Part shown: positions 8,407-17,122 of the stretch, one piece after another
Layout: each line of letters begins with the position of its first letter
Position numbering within the stretch: the stretch's first letter is position 1
Assembly: GCA_030524425.1 (NCBI GenBank)
Contig: JAUNGN010000022.1
Location: 1 to 38,924 of the forward strand
Length of the DNA: 38,924 nucleotides
Source of the DNA: Clostridia bacterium
GTDB taxonomy: Bacteria; Bacillota; Clostridia; Lachnospirales; CAG-274
Direction of reading: 5' to 3'
The notes under the pieces: model-generated
What the model was told of the DNA's origin: nothing
The model's input: only the letters and a program-made list of their open reading frames with translations
The model's database searches: none
Translations under genes and position numbers: made by a program

Positions 8407-8450
8407 ATTACTCCAAAAAATTTAACCCTAATAAAATATTTTGGAGTAAT
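8407..8450 (-). terminator. Terminator of the LytM-domain gene
   Basis: ATTACTCCAAAA (8407-8418) and TTTTGGAGTAAT (8439-8450) form a 12-bp stem 8 bp after the stop codon; a run of T follows on the minus strand. Confidence 0.85.
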
Positions 8451-8457
8451 TGAATTA

Positions 8458-9177
8458 TTATTCTGCCTGTGCTAATACTAACTTTGGGTCTGTAGCTGTT
8501 TCATTGTTAAAAACTGCAAATTCCAAATGAGGTCCTAATGCAACACTGTAATTGGTAGGATTGGTGACAGCACCGATTTTATCACCTTTGTGAATGGCTT
8601 CACCTTCTGATACAGCCAAATTTTCATCTAACTGGCTGTATGTAGAGCTCCAGCCATTGCCGTGGTCTACACTAACCGTAACACCTGATATTTTATCCTT
8701 TGTAATAGAAGTAATTATACCGTCAGAGGCTGCACATACCTCAGTGCCTATATCTGCAGATATACAAATGGAGTCATTGGTTCTGTATTGTTCAAGTGTT
8801 CTGTCATAAATACCCGTATCATTGCTATAGTCCATTACTATCTGACCTGATACAGGCCACTCCATTTCCTGACTGTCATCAAACAGACTTAGTTCTCCGT
8901 TATCTGAAACGGTATTATCGGCTGTACTTTGTGTAATAGCTTCTGTTACTGCTTCTGCCTTTACTTCTTTTGTTGTGGTTTCTGTTGTGGTTAAAGGCTT
9001 TACATTTGATTTGTCAACGGGAGATATATCCTCCTCAAAATCTACCTCGTTATCATTACTTCCTGAATTTCCGCTGTTTAAAATGGAAATTCCGAAGGCA
9101 AGTATAATAAATATCGCAGCTAAGGTATATAAAACAGTGTAAAAGCCTTTCTTATTGTAATTTTCATTGTTGTCCAT
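8458..9177 (-). CDS. SpoIIQ-like LytM/M23-domain protein lacking catalytic residues
   Basis: 239 aa: short cytoplasmic N-terminus, one helix (about 14-32), a Ser/Thr/Glu-rich linker (about 35-105), then a LytM (peptidase M23) fold from WPVSG at about 107 to the end. The zinc site is degenerate: the usual H-x-G-x-D is replaced by NDSICI (about 134-139) and the usual HLH reads GPHLEF (215-220), so only one of the HxH histidines remains. It is therefore probably a structural protein. The one-helix plus inactive LytM plan is that of B. subtilis SpoIIQ, which bridges forespore and mother cell with SpoIIIAH. Its single-gene unit and possible forespore promoter fit that. Alternative: another inactive M23 envelope protein. 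Confidence 0.75.
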   Translation of the reverse strand: MDNNENYNKKGFYTVLYTLAAIFIILAFGISILNSGNSGSNDNEVDFEEDISPVDKSNVKPLTTTETTTKEVKAEAVTEAITQSTADNTVSDNGELSLFDDSQEMEWPVSGQIVMDYSNDTGIYDRTLEQYRTNDSICISADIGTEVCAASDGIITSITKDKISGVTVSVDHGNGWSSTYSQLDENLAVSEGEAIHKGDKIGAVTNPTNYSVALGPHLEFAVFNNETATDPKLVLAQAE

Positions 9178-9195
9178 TGTTACACCTCCTAAGCC

Positions 9196-9225
9196 TATTA
9201 TTGACTTGTCTTTTGAAATTTATAC
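9196..9225 (-). promoter_or_regulatory. Possible forespore (sigma-G/F-type) promoter
   Basis: On the minus strand GTATA (9221-9225), 18 bp, then AATAATA (9196-9202), one base off the sigma-G -10 pattern CATWMTA. It is 18 bp upstream of the LytM-protein ATG and no good sigma-A promoter is seen in its place. Pattern match only. Confidence 0.35.
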
Positions 9226-9264
9226 CGAAGTAAATAAAATTTTAGTAAATTGGTGATTTTATTA

Positions 9265-9293
9265 TGTACAATTAAAAAAAATTGTTGTATAAT
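9265..9293 (+). promoter_or_regulatory. Promoter of argF
   Basis: TGTACA (9265-9270), 17 bp, perfect TATAAT (9288-9293), 29 bp before the argF start codon. No clear ARG box is visible. Confidence 0.6.
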
Positions 9294-9322
9294 CAATGTA
9301 TAACATTTAGGAGGAATTGGAA

Positions 9323-10312
9323 ATGAGTATTAATTTAAAGGGAAAGAATTTCCTTAAAATTTTAGATTTTTCTGCAGAAGAATTAGAATATTTATTGGAT
9401 TTAGCGGCTGATTTAAAAGCTAAGAAAAAAGCAGGCATTCCTGTTGATACATTTAGAGGCAAGAATATTGCCCTTATTTTTGAAAAAACAAGTACCAGAA
9501 CAAGGTGTGCATTTGAAGTTGCAGCTTCTGATTTAGGTATGGGTTCTACATATCTTGACCCGTCAGGCTCACAGATTGGCAAGAAAGAAAGCATTGCTGA
9601 TACTGCAAGGGTTTTGGGAAGAATGTTTGACGGTATTGAATACAGAGGCTTTGGACAGGAAATAGTAGAAGAGCTTGCTGAGTATGCAGGTGTTCCCGTA
9701 TGGAATGGCCTTACCAACGAGTCACATCCTACACAAATTTTAGCAGATTTTTTAACTGTCAGAGAGCATTTGGGAAAATTAAAGGGCGTAAATTTTGTAT
9801 ATATGGGTGATGCACGTTATAATATGGGTAATTCTCTTATGGCAGGCTGTGCTAAAATGGGTATGAACTTTACTGCCTGTGCACCAAAGGCATATTTTCC
9901 GGATGAAAAGCTTGTTGCAGAGTGCAGAAAGATTGCAGAAGCTAACGGATCAACCATTACACTTACTGAAGATGTAAAGGAGGGTACTAAAAATGCCGAT
10001 GTAATATACACTGACGTATGGGTATCCATGGGTGAGCCTGACGAGGTTTGGACTTCAAGAATTGAAGAGCTTTCTCCTTATCAGGTTAATAGGTCTGTTA
10101 TGGAAAATGCGGGAGAAAAGGCTATATTTATGCACTGTCTGCCTGCTTTTCATGACCTTAATACAAAGATTGGCAAGGAAGTCGGAAAAAAGTTCGGCAT
10201 TACTGAAATGGAGGTCACAAATGAAGTATTTGAATCTCCTCAGTCTGTTGTATTTGATGAGGCTGAAAACAGAATGCATACCATAAAGGCGGTTATGGCA
10301 GCTACCTTGTAA
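9323..10312 (+). CDS. argF: Ornithine carbamoyltransferase
   Basis: 329 aa. Transfers the carbamoyl group from carbamoyl phosphate to ornithine, giving citrulline in arginine synthesis. The carbamoyl-phosphate motif STRTR is at 57-61, followed by the HPTQ motif and the ornithine-site HCLP ([10 protein letters not shown]). Length is usual for the family. The ATG at 9323 is chosen over an in-frame TTG at 9317 because AGGAGG ends 8 bases before it. An arc-type catabolic role cannot be excluded from sequence alone, but no arcA or arcC is next to it, so the anabolic name is preferred. trpS follows after 28 bp with no terminator, so the two are probably cotranscribed. Confidence 0.93.
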   Translation: MSINLKGKNFLKILDFSAEELEYLLDLAADLKAKKKAGIPVDTFRGKNIALIFEKTSTRTRCAFEVAASDLGMGSTYLDPSGSQIGKKESIADTARVLGRMFDGIEYRGFGQEIVEELAEYAGVPVWNGLTNESHPTQILADFLTVREHLGKLKGVNFVYMGDARYNMGNSLMAGCAKMGMNFTACAPKAYFPDEKLVAECRKIAEANGSTITLTEDVKEGTKNADVIYTDVWVSMGEPDEVWTSRIEELSPYQVNRSVMENAGEKAIFMHCLPAFHDLNTKIGKEVGKKFGITEMEVTNEVFESPQSVVFDEAENRMHTIKAVMAATL

Positions 10313-10340
10313 AATTTTAGAAATCGGAGTGAAATAAAAA

Positions 10341-11348
10341 ATGAGTGAAGAAAAGAAAAAAATAATATACAGTGCAATGCAGCCATCAGGTGTGCCGTCT
10401 CTTGGCAATTATATTGGTGCGTTAAAAAACTGGAAAAATTTACAGGATGAATATAACTGTTTATTTGGTGTTGCCAATATGCACGCTATTACAGTAAGAC
10501 AGAACCCTGCAGAGCTTAGACAAAGAACAAAGGATTTAGTTGCCTTGTTCCTTGCCATTGGTCTTGATCCTGAAAAGCATATTATATATGTTCAGTCTGA
10601 TGTTAAGGCTCATGCTGAAATTGCATGGATATTAAACTGCTTTACCTATATGGGAGAGCTTAACAGAATGACACAGTTTAAGGATAAGTCTGCAAAGCAT
10701 GCTGACAATATAAATGCAGGACTTTATACCTATCCTGTGTTAATGGCAGGTGATATTTTATTATATCAGAGTGATTTGGTACCTGTTGGTGCTGACCAGA
10801 AGCAGCATCTTGAAATATGCAGGGACATTGCAGGCAGGTTTAACGGTGTTTACGGCGATGTGTTTAAAATTCCCGATCCATATATTCCTAAGGTTGGTGC
10901 AAGAATAATGGGCTTGCAGAATCCTGAAAGAAAAATGAGCAAGTCAGAAAGTGACAATGTCAACAATGTTATTTATATTCTCGATGAGCCGAATGTTATC
11001 AGAAACAAGATTAAGAGAGCGGTAACAGACTCTGATACAGAGGTAAGATATAGCGAGGACAAGCCGGGCGTAAGCAATCTTTTAAATATTTATTCAGCAG
11101 TAACAGGCAAGCCTATTGATGAGGCTGCAGCTGAATTTAAGGGCTGTGGATACGGTGAGTTTAAAACAGGAGTAGGAGAAGCTGTTGTTGCAGAGCTTGA
11201 ACCAATTCAGCAGAGGTTTAAGGAATATTCAAGTGATAAGGCTTATCTTGAAAAGGTAATGAAGGAAGGCGCTGAAAAGGCATCTTATATTGCTAACAAG
11301 ACATTGACAAAGGTTAAGAAAAAGGTCGGATATCCGATTTATAAGTAA
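10341..11348 (+). CDS. trpS: Tryptophanyl-tRNA synthetase
   Basis: 335 aa class I synthetase that charges tRNA-Trp. PSGVPSLGNYIGALKNW near the N-terminus holds the HIGH-type signature, and KMSKS is at 198-202; the ADQKQHLE segment typical of TrpRS lies between. Full length for the bacterial enzyme. A GGAGTGAAATAAAA site precedes the ATG. No Trp T-box is seen in the short gap from argF. Confidence 0.96.
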   Translation: MSEEKKKIIYSAMQPSGVPSLGNYIGALKNWKNLQDEYNCLFGVANMHAITVRQNPAELRQRTKDLVALFLAIGLDPEKHIIYVQSDVKAHAEIAWILNCFTYMGELNRMTQFKDKSAKHADNINAGLYTYPVLMAGDILLYQSDLVPVGADQKQHLEICRDIAGRFNGVYGDVFKIPDPYIPKVGARIMGLQNPERKMSKSESDNVNNVIYILDEPNVIRNKIKRAVTDSDTEVRYSEDKPGVSNLLNIYSAVTGKPIDEAAAEFKGCGYGEFKTGVGEAVVAELEPIQQRFKEYSSDKAYLEKVMKEGAEKASYIANKTLTKVKKKVGYPIYK

Positions 11349-11394
11349 ATATACTGATGAGCTGATAAAAGGGCTTGTAATAAATATGAAATGC

Positions 11395-11430
11395 ACGGAG
11401 TGTATCAATGATGATATACTCCGTTTTTTT
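11395..11430. terminator. Bidirectional terminator between trpS and the LysR gene
   Basis: ACGGAGTGTATCA (11395-11407) pairs with TGATATACTCCGT (11412-11424), loop ATGA, then seven T. It overlaps the last bases of the convergent LysR gene. Confidence 0.9.
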
Positions 11431-12295
11431 ATCTGTATTTTATATAATCCAAAAACTTTTTAACTGCAAGAGATACATTTTTTTTATCCCTTAATGCAAG
11501 TCCGATTTTTCTGTGTGCAGGAACTTCCAGCTCTTTTGTTATTATATTATAGGGCACTCGCTGTAAAATGAGCTTTGGAAGAATACTGATACCCAAACCG
11601 CTTTCTACCATAGACATAATTGCATAGTCATCCCACGTTGTAAAACGAATTTTGGGAGAAATATTATTTTGTTCAAAAATTTTTGAAATTTCTGTGTTTG
11701 AACCTTTTTCAAGGAGCATAAAGGGATAATTACACAATGCATTCACAGGAAAATATTCGCAGTCTGCAAGCTCGTGATTCTCCGGCAGAACTACAAGAAA
11801 TTTATCTTCTTCCAAAAAAATTGTTTCGAATTCAGAAAGTGTGGGGAGTCGAATAAATCCACAGTCTACACGTCCTTCTGAAATCCAGCTTTCTATCTCG
11901 CTATAGTCTCCAAGGAGTAATTCGTAATCAATATCAGGGTAGTCCTTTTGAAATTCCTTAATTATATTAGGAAGCCAGTGTGTTGCCGCACTTGAAAACG
12001 TACCTATTCTTATAAGACCGGATTGGAGTCCTTTCAGCTCTTCCACCTGAAGCTGAAGCTTGTTATATTCATTGCATAAATTTTGAGCAAGGGGTAACAA
12101 TTTTAAACCGTCTGATGTTAAACGCACTCCCGAACGGCTTCGTTCGAGAAGTGATACACCCCATTCCTTTTCCAAATCGCTAACCATACGGCTTATTCCT
12201 GACTGGGAATAATTCAGTATATTTGCCGCGGTTGTAAAGCTGCCGCACTCAACTGTTTTAATAAATGCCATATATTTTTGGACATTCATTTCCAT
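11429..12295 (-). CDS. LysR-family transcriptional regulator
   Basis: 288 aa. N-terminal winged helix (FIKTVECGSFTTAANILNYSQSGISRMVSDLE) and a C-terminal periplasmic-binding-like effector domain beginning about residue 90 (GLIRIGTFSSAATHWLPNII). Full length. The ATG at 12295 has AGGTGATATATT in front. It is divergent from the deacylase-proB-EamA set, the usual arrangement for a LysR gene and its target, so control of that operon by an amino-acid-related effector is likely but inferred. Confidence 0.92.
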   Translation of the reverse strand: MEMNVQKYMAFIKTVECGSFTTAANILNYSQSGISRMVSDLEKEWGVSLLERSRSGVRLTSDGLKLLPLAQNLCNEYNKLQLQVEELKGLQSGLIRIGTFSSAATHWLPNIIKEFQKDYPDIDYELLLGDYSEIESWISEGRVDCGFIRLPTLSEFETIFLEEDKFLVVLPENHELADCEYFPVNALCNYPFMLLEKGSNTEISKIFEQNNISPKIRFTTWDDYAIMSMVESGLGISILPKLILQRVPYNIITKELEVPAHRKIGLALRDKKNVSLAVKKFLDYIKYR

Positions 12296-12316
12296 AATAT
12301 ATCACCTTCTATCTGG

Positions 12317-12362
12317 TTTTGTAATGTATAGCATGATAAATATTCGCTTTTGTAATTTATAG
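12317..12362. promoter_or_regulatory. Direct repeat in the LysR/deacylase divergent region
   Basis: TTTTGTAATGTATAG (12317-12331) and TTTTGTAATTTATAG (12348-12362) differ at one base and are 31 bp apart, about three helical turns, in the only spacer between the divergent genes. Candidate binding sites for the LysR protein. Confidence 0.45.
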
Positions 12363-12416
12363 ATTTATGATACACTATAACTATGAATTTTTCAAGGGAA
12401 AGGAATGAAATAATAT

Positions 12417-12956
12417 ATGTTTTTTGTAAGTGATATTTATACAATACCGCCTGAAAAATTTAACAGCAAGCTGCAGAGAGAAACCTATAGTGTATTGCAG
12501 AAGCTAAGCATACCTTTTTTTAGGGTTGAAACCGATGAGGCAATTACAATGGAGGATTGTGTTCTTATTAATGAAAAATTGGATATGAAAATGGTTAAAA
12601 CCTTATTTCTTTGCAACAGACAGAAAACTGCCTTTTATCTTTTTATTACGGCAGGGGATAAACAGTTTAAATCAAAGGATTTCAGCAATGTTCTTGATAT
12701 ATCAAGGGTTTCATTTGCTCCTGCTGAGTTAATGGAAAGTATGCTGGGAACAAAAATAGGTGCCGCTACTGTTTTTAGTGCTGTAACCGACAGTGATAAT
12801 AATGTACAGATTGTGATTGACAAAGATGTTGCAGATGAAGAATGGTATGGCTGCAGTGACGGAACAACTACGGGATATATGAAAATTAAAACAGCACAAA
12901 TTATAAATAATTTTTTACCGTATGCAGGACATATTCCCAAAATAATTGAGGTGTAA
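12417..12956 (+). CDS. YbaK/ProX-type aminoacyl-tRNA deacylase
   Basis: 179 aa, full length for a stand-alone editing protein of the YbaK/EbsC fold (Cys-tRNA-Pro or Ala-tRNA-Pro hydrolases such as YbaK and ProXp-ala). The pattern FRVETDEAITMEDC, then KTLFLCNRQKTAFYLFITAGDKQ and the GTKIGAATVFSAVTDSDNNVQIVID segment match prolyl-tRNA deacylase homologues (PrdX group). It clears mischarged tRNA-Pro in the cytoplasm. It begins the operon with proB, 2 bp before that gene, so tRNA-Pro editing is genetically tied to proline synthesis. Exact substrate is not readable from sequence. Confidence 0.85.
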   Translation: MFFVSDIYTIPPEKFNSKLQRETYSVLQKLSIPFFRVETDEAITMEDCVLINEKLDMKMVKTLFLCNRQKTAFYLFITAGDKQFKSKDFSNVLDISRVSFAPAELMESMLGTKIGAATVFSAVTDSDNNVQIVIDKDVADEEWYGCSDGTTTGYMKIKTAQIINNFLPYAGHIPKIIEV

Positions 12957-12958
12957 AT

Positions 12959-13771
12959 ATGGGATTATATAAAAACAGAATTGTAGTAAAGGTTGGAACA
13001 TCAACATTAACCAATGATATGGGACAAAATAACTTACGCTTATTTGACAGACTTGCTTGTGTACTTTCAGATATTCATAATATGGGATATGAGATTATTC
13101 TTGTATCTTCAGGCGCTATTGCAGTAGGAAAAAATAAGCTTAAAATGAAATCACATCCTTCATATATGGCCTTAAAACAGGCTGCCGCTGCAGTGGGGCA
13201 GTGCAGTATTATGTTTTTATATGATAAATTTTTTAACGATTATGACAAAACAATTGCACAAATATTATTAAATGCAGAGGATATAGAGGTTGAAGAAAAA
13301 AAGGAAAACCTGACCAATACATTTAATACTTTGCTTGAAATGGGTATAATACCGGTTGTTAATGAAAATGACTCGGTTAGTTATACGGAAATTGAATCGG
13401 ATGAAAGATTGTTTGGTGATAATGATATGCTTTCTGCTGTAGTTGCTGTGTTATGCAAAGCACAAAAGCTTATAATTTTATCTGATATTGACGGTTTTTA
13501 TGATAATGATCCAAGACTTTATCCTAATGCAAAGCTTATTGAGTGTATTACAGAAATAGATGATAATATCCTGTGTCTGGCAGGGGGCGCCGGTTCAAGA
13601 AGAGGTACGGGCGGAATGAAAACAAAATTGCAGGCGGCGAAATTGGCTGCTGCACAGGGAATTGACACAATAATAACTAATGGAAAAGATCCCTCCGTAA
13701 TATATAATATAGTAAACGGTAAAAAAGCCGGTACACTTTTTAAGGGGAAAATATATGACGAATATTTATAA
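12959..13771 (+). CDS. proB: Glutamate 5-kinase, short form
   Basis: 270 aa. Phosphorylates glutamate, the first step of proline synthesis. Amino-acid-kinase motifs: KVGTSTL at the N-terminus, ILVSSGAIAVG, NENDSV and the GGMKTKLQAAKLA segment. It lacks the C-terminal PUA domain found in the E. coli enzyme (367 aa), a common short form. proA is not adjacent, which is unusual; an EamA transporter gene overlaps its end by 17 bases instead. Confidence 0.94.
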   Translation: MGLYKNRIVVKVGTSTLTNDMGQNNLRLFDRLACVLSDIHNMGYEIILVSSGAIAVGKNKLKMKSHPSYMALKQAAAAVGQCSIMFLYDKFFNDYDKTIAQILLNAEDIEVEEKKENLTNTFNTLLEMGIIPVVNENDSVSYTEIESDERLFGDNDMLSAVVAVLCKAQKLIILSDIDGFYDNDPRLYPNAKLIECITEIDDNILCLAGGAGSRRGTGGMKTKLQAAKLAAAQGIDTIITNGKDPSVIYNIVNGKKAGTLFKGKIYDEYL

Positions 13772-14669
13772 GAATAAAATAATATCAATACATTTCAAAT
13801 ATTTTTTGGCTTTGATTTTATTTGGCTCAAACGGAATTGTTGCCGGCTTTATTTCATTAAACAGTTATGAAATTGTGTTTTTTAGGACATTAATAGGCAG
13901 TTTGTTTCTGACGGGTATTTTTATAAATACTAAATATAAGCTTAATTGTCTGAAAAATAAAAAGCATCTTATGTATTTAATTGTTTCGGGTATGGCAATG
14001 GGAACAAGCTGGATGTTTTTATATGAGGCATATAGTGAGGTTGGCGTAAGTTTGGGCACACTTGCATATTACTGCGGACCGGTAATTGTAATTATATGCT
14101 CTCCTTTAATTTTTAATGAGAAAATGACCTTTTTGAAGATCTTTGGATTTGTTTTTGTATTAATGGGAATGTATATTGTTAATGGAAATGCTTTAGAGCA
14201 AAATGTTAGCTTATGGGGACTGTTTTGCGGTATATTTTCTGCAATTATGTATTCCTTTATGGTTATATTCAATAAAAAAGCCAAGAGTATTACGGGAATG
14301 GAAAATGCTGTAATTCAATTAATTTCAAGCTTTATTGCGGCTGCATTGTTTGTTATTATAAATGAAGGTTTTCCCGTTTTAAATATAAGAGATAATATTA
14401 TTCCTATACTGTTTTTAGGAATTGTAAATACAGGAATAGGCTGTTATTTATATTTTTCATCTATTCAAAAGCTGCCGACAAGTACAGTTGCTGTTTGCGG
14501 ATATTTAGAACCATTATCAGCATTGCTGTTTTCTGCAATTTTTTTAAAGGAAAGATTATCGGCTATACAGATATTTGGGGCGTTATTTATATTGGGAGGT
14601 GCGGTGATAAGTAAATTATCGGCAAATAAAATAATGTATATGCTTTTAATTAAAGCAAAAGAACATTGA
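13755..14669 (+). CDS. EamA/DMT-family transporter
   Basis: 304 aa with about ten membrane helices in two halves of five, each an EamA repeat (first half from about residue 15, second from about 150, SIMYSFMVIFNKKAKS). Members export amino acids or other metabolites. The start at 13755 lies inside proB with AAGGGGAAAATAT in front, so translation is coupled to proB. By context it might export proline or a related compound; that is inference. The last codon lies in the left arm of a terminator. Confidence 0.88.
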   Translation: MTNIYKNKIISIHFKYFLALILFGSNGIVAGFISLNSYEIVFFRTLIGSLFLTGIFINTKYKLNCLKNKKHLMYLIVSGMAMGTSWMFLYEAYSEVGVSLGTLAYYCGPVIVIICSPLIFNEKMTFLKIFGFVFVLMGMYIVNGNALEQNVSLWGLFCGIFSAIMYSFMVIFNKKAKSITGMENAVIQLISSFIAAALFVIINEGFPVLNIRDNIIPILFLGIVNTGIGCYLYFSSIQKLPTSTVAVCGYLEPLSALLFSAIFLKERLSAIQIFGALFILGGAVISKLSANKIMYMLLIKAKEH

Positions 14670-14702
14670 ATGCAACAGATTAGCTGTTTTCAATGTTCTT
14701 TT
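14657..14702. terminator. Bidirectional terminator between the EamA gene and maf
   Basis: AAAAGAACATTGAA (14657-14670) and TTCAATGTTCTTTT (14689-14702) form a perfect 14-bp stem. It overlaps the EamA stop codon and ends 3 bp from the convergent maf stop. Confidence 0.9.
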
Positions 14703-14704
14703 GT

Positions 14705-15283
14705 TTATTTTAAATTGTTTTTTATTGAATGATATACTTTTGAAATCGGTAATCCCACAATAGTATAATAATCTCCGTCAATTTTATCTACAAGAATAGC
14801 GCCCAATCCCTGTATACCATATGCTCCTGCCTTATCCATAGGCTCCCAGCTGTCTACATAAGATGCAATCGTTTCCTGAGATAATTCTCTGAAATATACA
14901 TCGGCACAGTCTGCAAAGTTTTCAATAAAAACTCTGTCATTTACATAATAGTATAATGTTACGCCTGTATATACCTGATGTTTTTTTCCTGACAGTTTAT
15001 TAAGCATCCTTACAGCGTCATTTCTATCCTTTGGCTTACCTAAGATTTCATCATCCATAGCAACAATAGTATCTGCTGCCACGACGACAGTGTCCTTTTC
15101 AGGCATTTCCTTGTCAAATACGGCATCAGCCTTTCTCAGCGAAAGTTCCATAACTATTTCTGCAGGAGTCATATTTTCATCATAGCTTTCGTCTGTATTA
15201 CATACTGAAACTCTGAATTCAAGACCTGCCTGTTTCATTAAATCCGAGCGTCTTGGTGAGCCTGAGGCTAATATGATTTCCAT
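14705..15283 (-). CDS. maf: Maf-family nucleoside triphosphate pyrophosphatase
   Basis: 192 aa. N-terminal IILASGSPRRSDLMKQAGL is the Maf phosphate-binding signature; VVAADTIVAMDDEILGKPKD holds the conserved Asp of the active site and ETIASYVDSWEPMDKAGAYGIQG the substrate-binding part. Maf proteins hydrolyse dTTP/UTP or modified nucleotides and affect septum formation. Start follows TAGGAGGTAATTATAA. It is 13 bp downstream of the DUF4321 gene, a pairing common in Clostridia, where mreB and min genes often follow; here they do not. Confidence 0.95.
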   Translation of the reverse strand: MEIILASGSPRRSDLMKQAGLEFRVSVCNTDESYDENMTPAEIVMELSLRKADAVFDKEMPEKDTVVVAADTIVAMDDEILGKPKDRNDAVRMLNKLSGKKHQVYTGVTLYYYVNDRVFIENFADCADVYFRELSQETIASYVDSWEPMDKAGAYGIQGLGAILVDKIDGDYYTIVGLPISKVYHSIKNNLK

Positions 15284-15296
15284 TTATAATTACCTC

Positions 15297-15551
15297 CTAA
15301 AAAAACTTTTTATAAATAATACCTGAAATAAGCATACCTATAATTCCGGCTATGGTAAAGCTTATATGAAAGCCGAATTGTAAATATAAAAAGCCGAGGT
15401 CAAGTATAAAGGGCTGTGTAAATCCAATAGTTTTGCCATAATTAAGCCATAATAAATAAGGCACCTTTGATGCAAGGGAGCCAAGAAAGCTGCCTATTAT
15501 TAAGCCTGAAATTAAAATCAGCAAAAACACAACATTTGATTTGTTTTTCAT
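15297..15551 (-). CDS. DUF4321 small membrane protein
   Basis: 84 aa. Start at 15551 (MKNKSNVVFLLILISG) is set by AGAAAGGAAGATACTT; the frame is open upstream to 15599 without a site. Two hydrophobic helices flank a conserved-looking SKVPYLLWLNYGKTIGFTQPFILDLGFLYLQFG core, split here by family resemblance to DUF4321. The family is found next to maf in Clostridia and has no known function. Confidence 0.8.
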   Translation of the reverse strand: MKNKSNVVFLLILISGLIIGSFLGSLASKVPYLLWLNYGKTIGFTQPFILDLGFLYLQFGFHISFTIAGIIGMLISGIIYKKFF

Positions 15552-15616
15552 AAGTATCTTCCTTTCTGCACATAAGTATATTTTAATGGAAAGAGCCAAT
15601 CATTTCAAGTCTTTTG

Positions 15617-15645
15617 TTGAAATATATTAAAAAATGATTTATACT
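15617..15645 (+). promoter_or_regulatory. Promoter of the MBOAT operon
   Basis: TTGAAA (15617-15622), 17 bp, TATACT (15640-15645), 31 bp before the start codon. Confidence 0.75.
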
Positions 15646-15675
15646 GATATAAAGAATTTAATTTAGGAGAGAAAT

Positions 15676-17115
15676 ATGTTATTTAATTCACTTGATTTTA
15701 TAATATTTTTTATGATTGTGGTGTTTTTACACTATGTATTGCCCCATAAATTCAGATGGATAATGCTTTTAACTGCCAGCTGTATTTTTTATATGTGCTG
15801 GAGAGCAGAGCTTATCGTCCTTATTTTATTTTCAACACTTGCCAACTGGGGCATTTCTTTGTTAATTGATAAATACAGACACAGAGGAAAGGGACTTTTA
15901 ATTTTAAGTATTATTATTAATTTTGGACTCCTTTTTATTTTTAAGTATATGATGTTTATAAATCATACATTTATGGTATTGTATGAATATATGGGTTGGA
16001 ATTATCCTGTTAGTGATTTTAACATTATATTGCCAATGGGCATTTCGTTTTATACATTTCAGGCTGCAAGCTATACTATTGATATATATAGAAATGATTA
16101 TCCTCCTGAAAGGAATTATTTTAAATTTACATTGTTTGTGACTTTTTTTCCTCAGCTTGTTGCCGGTCCTATTGAAAGAGCCGACAGGCTTTTAAATCAA
16201 TTATTTACTGTTAAAAGGATAAATGTAAATAATTTTTCAGATGGCATTAAGCTGATGATAATGGGCTATTTCAAAAAAATTGTTATTGCAGACAGGTCCG
16301 CTGTTCTTGTAAATGCAGTATTTAATAACTGCAGAGAGTATAATGGACTATCATTTATTATTGCTGCTTTTTTCTTTGCTTTTCAGATATACGGTGATTT
16401 CAGCGGTTACAGTGATATTGCAAGAGGCTGTGCAAGAATATTGGGCATAGACTTAATGTATAATTTTGACAGACCTTATTTTTCAAAAAGCATTAAAGAA
16501 TTTTGGAGAAGGTGGCATATATCTCTTTCAACATGGTTCAGGGACTATGTATATATCCCTTTGGGCGGCAGCAGATGTTCAAGAGGAAGAAAGTATTTAA
16601 ATTTAATGATTACATTTCTTGTAAGCGGTTTGTGGCATGGTGCAAACTGGACTTATGTGCTTTGGGGCGGTTTGCATGGCTTGTATCAGGTTATTGGAGA
16701 TGTAAAAAATATGATTATTCCTAAATGGAATAATTTTGTAATTAATTTTTTCAGAGTGATTATAACTTTTATTCTAGTGGTATTTGCGTGGATTTTCTTC
16801 AGAGCCAATACAATTGGCGACAGCTTTTATATTGTAAGCAATTTATTTAACGATATTGGTAATATTACGGATTTGCAGTACTTATATGAAATGTTTAATA
16901 ATTTTGGATTGCAGATGTTTGAAATTGTAATTGTTACAGGTGCAATAGCGGTGCTTATTTTCAGTGAAATAATAAGCTGTAAAATGGATATTCATAAGCT
17001 GATGAACAGGGCTCCCTTTGTGTTAAGGTTTGCCTATTATTATATTCTGGTAATTATTATATTTGGAATGGGGGTGTTTTCCGGTGGGGGACAATTTATA
17101 TACTTCCAGTTTTAA
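15676..17115 (+). CDS. MBOAT O-acyltransferase (AlgI/DltB-like)
   Basis: 479 aa with about ten to twelve membrane helices. N-terminal MLFNSLDFIIFFMIVVFLHY and the KEFWRRWHISLSTWFRDYVY segment with the catalytic-His stretch LWHGANWTYVLWGGLHG are those of AlgI-type O-acetyltransferases, which move acetyl groups across the membrane to extracellular polysaccharide or cell wall. Ribosome binding site TAGGAGAGAAAT. The next gene encodes a membrane-anchored SGNH-like protein, the usual extracellular partner that attaches the acetyl group. The glycan target is unknown. Confidence 0.93.
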   Translation: MLFNSLDFIIFFMIVVFLHYVLPHKFRWIMLLTASCIFYMCWRAELIVLILFSTLANWGISLLIDKYRHRGKGLLILSIIINFGLLFIFKYMMFINHTFMVLYEYMGWNYPVSDFNIILPMGISFYTFQAASYTIDIYRNDYPPERNYFKFTLFVTFFPQLVAGPIERADRLLNQLFTVKRINVNNFSDGIKLMIMGYFKKIVIADRSAVLVNAVFNNCREYNGLSFIIAAFFFAFQIYGDFSGYSDIARGCARILGIDLMYNFDRPYFSKSIKEFWRRWHISLSTWFRDYVYIPLGGSRCSRGRKYLNLMITFLVSGLWHGANWTYVLWGGLHGLYQVIGDVKNMIIPKWNNFVINFFRVIITFILVVFAWIFFRANTIGDSFYIVSNLFNDIGNITDLQYLYEMFNNFGLQMFEIVIVTGAIAVLIFSEIISCKMDIHKLMNRAPFVLRFAYYYILVIIIFGMGVFSGGGQFIYFQF

Positions 17116-17122
17116 GGATATA

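Noticed and set aside
12635..12940. Minus-strand frame opposite the deacylase gene
   Set aside because: No ribosome binding site and the plus strand encodes a full-length known family.
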